From the NCBI GenBank assembly GCA_001803225.1, contig MHBF01000016.1, positions 28,311 to 71,951 of the forward strand: 43,641 bases of DNA. The letters run 5' to 3'. The notes below the pieces were generated by a model. The model ran no database searches. It worked only from the letters and a program-made list of their open reading frames with translations, and was not told the DNA's origin. Every line of letters begins with the position of its first letter. The first letter of the stretch is position 1. Both the position numbers and the translations under genes were made by a program. Below, in pieces: positions 39,944-43,641 of this stretch. The DNA is from Lentisphaerae bacterium GWF2_44_16. Lineage in GTDB: Bacteria > Verrucomicrobiota > Lentisphaeria > Victivallales > GWF2-45-14.

Positions 39944-42913
39944 ATGCTAAGTTTTATATTAAAAAAGGTTTTCGGCACTAAATCAGGGCGGGACCTGAAG
40001 AAAATGCAGCCGCTTATTGCCCAAATCAATGAGATTGAAACAGAATATCAGAAATTCACTGACGATCAGCTGAAAGCCAAAACAGTTGAATTCAGAGAAC
40101 GTATCGCAAAAGGTGAAACAACTGATGATATCATGTGCGAGGCTTTCGCCGCCGTAAAAAATACATGCAGACGTCTTGTAGGCTCAAAAATCACTGTCTG
40201 CGAACACGAAATGACATGGGACATGATACCCTATGACGTTCAGCTGATGGGCGGCATGGCTCTTCATAAGGGCAATATCGCTGAAATGGCGACAGGCGAA
40301 GGCAAAACGCTCGTGGCAACAATGCCCCTCTACCTCAACGCGCTCACCGGAAAAAACTGTCAGCTTGTAACTGTAAATGATTACCTCGCCAAGCGAGACT
40401 CCGAATGGATGGGGACAATATACCGTTTTCTGGGGCTTACAGTAGGATGTATTCAGAATGAAATGAGCCCCTCCGAACGCCGTGAACAGTACAACTGCGA
40501 CATAACCTACGGCACAAACAGCGAATTCGGCTTTGATTATCTCCGCGATATGGGCATGGCCACAGACCCCTCTCATGTTGTTCAGCGCAACCACTATTAT
40601 GCCATAATAGACGAAGTTGACAGCATACTTATAGATGAAGCCCGTACTCCTCTGATAATATCCGGGCCCGTGGCGAATTCGACTCACCAGTTCGACCGCT
40701 TGAAACCGATGATAGCCGATCTTTTTCAGAAGCAGAATCATCTCTGCTCGCGCCTCGTACAGGAAGCACGGGAAACTCTCTCAAATGAAAACGCTCCGGA
40801 AGAAGAACAGGACGACGCCATCATAAAACTCGTTCAGGTCAAAATGGGAATGCCGACTCATAAACAGCTGATGCACGCGCTGGAAGAAAGCAGCGTCATG
40901 AAAAGAGTGGAAAAATCGGAAATGACTGTCAGAAGCGACAGCAACAGGGGCATGCTTCAGGAAGTACAGGCTGATCTTTTTTTCACCATAGACGAAAAAA
41001 GGCATGAGGCGGACCTCACGGAAAAGGGAAGAAATACAGTTTCCCCGGACGATCCTGACGCTTTCATGCTCCCCGACCTGCTGATGACACTGCACGACAT
41101 TGATAATGACCCCGCTCTGAGCGTTCCGGACAGGCTCAAGAAAAAACAGGAATTCCAGAAAAACTTTTCCGATAAAAGCGAAGCCCTCCACAATCTTTCC
41201 CAACTCCTCAGGGCATACTGTCTCTTTGAAAAAGACGTGCATTATGTGGTACAGGAAAACAAGGTGCTGATTGTTGACGAACACACGGGCAGGCTTATGC
41301 CGGGCCGACGCTTCAGCGAAGGGCTTCATCAGGCGCTGGAGGCAAAGGAAAATGTCGAAATCGAGAAGGAAACGCAGACCCTGGCGACAATCACGATACA
41401 GAACTATTTCAGGCTTTATGAAAAACTTTCAGGCATGACAGGCACGGCGGAAACCGAAGCCAACGAATTTCACCAGATTTATAAGCTTGACGTCATAGTC
41501 ATACCCACCAACCGCCCCTGCCAGAGAAGCGACAGCAATGACTGCATATATAAAACCAAGCGTGAAAAATATAACGCCATAGTTCAGGAAGTGGAGGAAT
41601 GCCACAAGAAAGGGCAACCGGTGCTTCTGGGCACAGTGTCAGTGGAAGACTCTGAAATCCTCAGCCGCATGCTCAAACGCAAACACATACCGCATAATGT
41701 CCTGAATGCCAAAAACCATCAGAGGGAAGCTGAAATAGTATCTCTCGCCGGACAAAAAGGCTCCGTTACCGTCGCCACAAATATGGCAGGCCGCGGAACC
41801 GACATAAAACTCGGAGAAGGCATCCCCTCCCTCGGCGGGCTTCATGTAATAGGAAGCGCAAGGCACGACTCAAGAAGAATAGACCGCCAGCTCCGCGGAC
41901 GCTGTGCCAGACAGGGCGACCCCGGCTCTTCGCAATTCTACATATCGCTCGAAGACAATCTCATGAGGCTTTTCGGCTCTGACAGAATCGTGTCGATAAT
42001 GGACAGATTCGGGCTTCAAGACGGCGAAGAACTCCAGCACCCGTGGCTCAACAGATCCATCGAAACCGCTCAGAAACGCGTGGAACAGCATCACTTCTCC
42101 ATAAGAAAAAGAACCCTCGAATATGACGATGTGATGAACAAGCACAGAGAGGTCATATATGGTTTCCGCCAGGAAGTTCTCTTCAGCGAAAACCCCAAGG
42201 AAATCCTTATGGAGCTGGTAAACGGAGAAATAGAAAAGAAAATCACCGAGGCTTTCGTCAAGACTGAAAGCAGCGATACGGCCTTCAACAGTGAAATGCT
42301 TCTGACATGGCTCAACATGACTTTTCCAGTCGGTTTCACAGGAAAAGATATCCTGCTCAATCCAGCTGGAACACCGGATAACGAAAAGCTTCTGGAACAC
42401 CTCTGCGCCAGGGTAACAGCCGCATACGAAGTAAAGGAATCGCTGGAAGACCCGGCCTCCCTCCGCTGGCTTGAGCGCCATATAATTCTCGAAGCCCTCG
42501 ACAGGCTCTGGCAGGAACACCTCCATGGCATGGACCATCTCCGTTCAAGCATCGGGCTTCGTGTCTATGCCCAGAAAGACCCCCTCGTGGAATACAAGCA
42601 TGAGGCTTTCAGTCTTTTCGATACTCTGATGCAGGAAATCAATCAGGAAATTCTCACTAATATGTTCCGCTCCGCTACCAGCCTGGCCGCGTTTGAACGG
42701 ATATTCGCGTCACTGCCGCAGCACCTGATACACGAAAGCATTGACCAGATGAGCGGCGTAGGCTCGTCCGGAGAAAACGCCGGAACAGGAGAAGAAGAAG
42801 AACAAAAGGAAGACATGCAGATAACATTTAAACGGGAACTTCCCAAAGTCGGAAGAAATGACACATGCCCCTGTGGAAGCGGAAAAAAATACAAGAAATG
42901 CTGCGGTTCCTGA
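39944..42913 (+). CDS. secA: Protein translocase ATPase SecA
   Basis: The 989-residue motor has Walker A MATGEGKT (G118-T122), the VTVNDYLAKRDSEWMG segment, motif II IIDEVDSILIDEARTPLI, and the NBD2 motifs VATNMAGRGTDIKLGEG and RQLRGRCARQGDPGSS. The C-terminus is a SEC-C zinc motif (DTCPCGSGKKYKKCC) that binds SecB, ribosomes or phospholipid. It drives export of unfolded proteins, such as the many signal-peptide proteins here, through SecYEG. It is longer than the 901-residue E. coli protein because of an enlarged preprotein-crosslinking region (about residues 240-430), as in other PVC and Bacteroidota bacteria. A cheV-like gene follows after 21 bases. Confidence 0.97.
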   Translation: MLSFILKKVFGTKSGRDLKKMQPLIAQINEIETEYQKFTDDQLKAKTVEFRERIAKGETTDDIMCEAFAAVKNTCRRLVGSKITVCEHEMTWDMIPYDVQLMGGMALHKGNIAEMATGEGKTLVATMPLYLNALTGKNCQLVTVNDYLAKRDSEWMGTIYRFLGLTVGCIQNEMSPSERREQYNCDITYGTNSEFGFDYLRDMGMATDPSHVVQRNHYYAIIDEVDSILIDEARTPLIISGPVANSTHQFDRLKPMIADLFQKQNHLCSRLVQEARETLSNENAPEEEQDDAIIKLVQVKMGMPTHKQLMHALEESSVMKRVEKSEMTVRSDSNRGMLQEVQADLFFTIDEKRHEADLTEKGRNTVSPDDPDAFMLPDLLMTLHDIDNDPALSVPDRLKKKQEFQKNFSDKSEALHNLSQLLRAYCLFEKDVHYVVQENKVLIVDEHTGRLMPGRRFSEGLHQALEAKENVEIEKETQTLATITIQNYFRLYEKLSGMTGTAETEANEFHQIYKLDVIVIPTNRPCQRSDSNDCIYKTKREKYNAIVQEVEECHKKGQPVLLGTVSVEDSEILSRMLKRKHIPHNVLNAKNHQREAEIVSLAGQKGSVTVATNMAGRGTDIKLGEGIPSLGGLHVIGSARHDSRRIDRQLRGRCARQGDPGSSQFYISLEDNLMRLFGSDRIVSIMDRFGLQDGEELQHPWLNRSIETAQKRVEQHHFSIRKRTLEYDDVMNKHREVIYGFRQEVLFSENPKEILMELVNGEIEKKITEAFVKTESSDTAFNSEMLLTWLNMTFPVGFTGKDILLNPAGTPDNEKLLEHLCARVTAAYEVKESLEDPASLRWLERHIILEALDRLWQEHLHGMDHLRSSIGLRVYAQKDPLVEYKHEAFSLFDTLMQEINQEILTNMFRSATSLAAFERIFASLPQHLIHESIDQMSGVGSSGENAGTGEEEEQKEDMQITFKRELPKVGRNDTCPCGSGKKYKKCCGS

Positions 42914-42934
42914 AAAGAAACTCCGGAGATAATT

Positions 42935-43641
42935 ATGTCCACAGTAAAGACTGAACAGCAGGGAATACTCCTTGAAAGCGGCACGAACGAGGTCGAAATA
43001 ATCGAGTTTTATCTGGGCGGACAGAGTTTCGGCGTAAACGTGGCAAAGGTCAAACAGATTGTCCAGTTTGATGAAAAACTACTTACCCGCGTGCCCCAGG
43101 CAAATCCCCTTATCATGGGACTTTTCGCTTTCCGGAATACCACAATTCCTCTTGTTGATTTGAATAAAGCTCTGGGCAATTCCCCTTCGAAAACAGAAAA
43201 ACCGCTCGTACTTGTTACCGAATTCAATAATCTGGTAAACAGTTTCATGATAGACGGGGTCAACAGGATTCACAGAGTTTCATGGAAAAACATCAAGCCG
43301 ATGGACGCGCTTCTCGAAGGTTGCGTATCATGCTTCACCGGTTCCATAAATGTTGAGAAACGCCAGATACTTGTTATAGATCTTGAGCATCTGCTCTCGG
43401 ACCTGAACCCGTCATCTGGCATCATCGACAGAATCGACAAAGAAACAGCGAAACAAATTCATAACCACCATGGCCACATCAAAGTAATAATCGCAGAAGA
43501 TTCCACCTTTGTCAGAAACGCCATCTCATCAAGTCTGAAACATGCCGGGTTCGAGATAGCCGGGACTTTTGACAACGGCCTTTCCGCTTTTGAATTTGTA
43601 AAATCTCTCAAGGAAAAGGCAGAAGCCGAAAACAAAAACAT
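42935..43641 (+). CDS. cheV: CheV-like chemotaxis coupling protein (partial)
   Basis: The ATG at 42935 has a CGGAG site; the frame stays open to the window edge (235 codons). Residues about 20-165 form a CheW-like domain (VEIIEFYLGGQSFGVNVAKV, IMGLFAFRNTTIPLVDLNKAL). From about residue 180, KVIIAEDSTFVRNAISSSLK starts a receiver domain with its acidic pair; the phosphorylated Asp would be beyond the window. CheV couples chemoreceptors to CheA and is tuned by phosphorylation. It is 21 bases after secA. This is the only sign of chemotaxis or motility in the window. Confidence 0.9.
   Translation, partial: MSTVKTEQQGILLESGTNEVEIIEFYLGGQSFGVNVAKVKQIVQFDEKLLTRVPQANPLIMGLFAFRNTTIPLVDLNKALGNSPSKTEKPLVLVTEFNNLVNSFMIDGVNRIHRVSWKNIKPMDALLEGCVSCFTGSINVEKRQILVIDLEHLLSDLNPSSGIIDRIDKETAKQIHNHHGHIKVIIAEDSTFVRNAISSSLKHAGFEIAGTFDNGLSAFEFVKSLKEKAEAENKN

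Overview
The window reads as chromosomal DNA of a Gram-negative-type bacterium of the PVC superphylum, most likely a Lentisphaerota (Victivallis-like) relative. This assignment is an inference. It rests on two FTLxELLIV pseudopilin-like proteins with a C-terminal H-x9-DG motif beside large secreted glycan-active proteins, on a long SecA with a SEC-C tail, on an extended PurF, and on family 9 (heptosyltransferase-like) glycosyltransferases. No rRNA, tRNA, IS element or CRISPR array was seen, and no gene-free stretch exceeds 300 bases.

Region 1 (1-7572) is a glycan-use locus. A GntR/LacI-hybrid repressor (cut by the window edge) is divergent from a Gfo/Idh/MocA oxidoreductase and an overlapping NagA-like deacetylase, followed by an H-x9-DG pseudopilin and a 1013-residue secreted protein with F5/8-type-C and NPCBM carbohydrate-binding domains. 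Region 2 (7649-14138) holds an exported protein of unknown function, RNase HIII, and a compact activated-methyl-cycle operon (metK, a PfkB/adenosine-kinase-like gene, ahcY) closed by a strong terminator. Region 3 (14155-17646, minus strand) carries panD and a reduced Tad-type pilus set: two class IVb prepilins (one of only 53 residues), TadE-like and TadG-like proteins, with a perfect 13-bp hairpin between pilin and tadE.

Region 4 (17828-23282) contains a long-form PurF, a GT-B glycosyltransferase, a convergent radical SAM protein and a stand-alone secretin-N-like exported protein. Region 5 (23344-25969) is an XPB-type helicase overlapping a Bax1/DUF790 nuclease, a repair pair best known from archaea. 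Region 6 (26068-34644) is a second glycan cassette: LacI-type regulator, H-x9-DG pseudopilin, 1354-residue lipoprotein with hydrolase-like core and binding modules, SGNH-like protein, and GH29 alpha-L-fucosidase. Region 7 (34716-38649) has a GT9 glycosyltransferase, a B12-binding radical SAM protein, a GNAT acetyltransferase and a convergent NagD-like HAD phosphatase. Region 8 (38923-43641) is housekeeping: a zinc-ribbon-like protein, pyrE, secA and the start of a CheV-like gene.

The most interesting pattern is the twice-seen arrangement of regulator, H-x9-DG pseudopilin and very large secreted glycan-active protein, read as one unit. NagA, fucosidase and carbohydrate-binding modules together suggest fucosylated, amino-sugar-containing glycans such as mucin, but substrate assignment is inference. 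All calls come from reading the sequence; no database search was possible.
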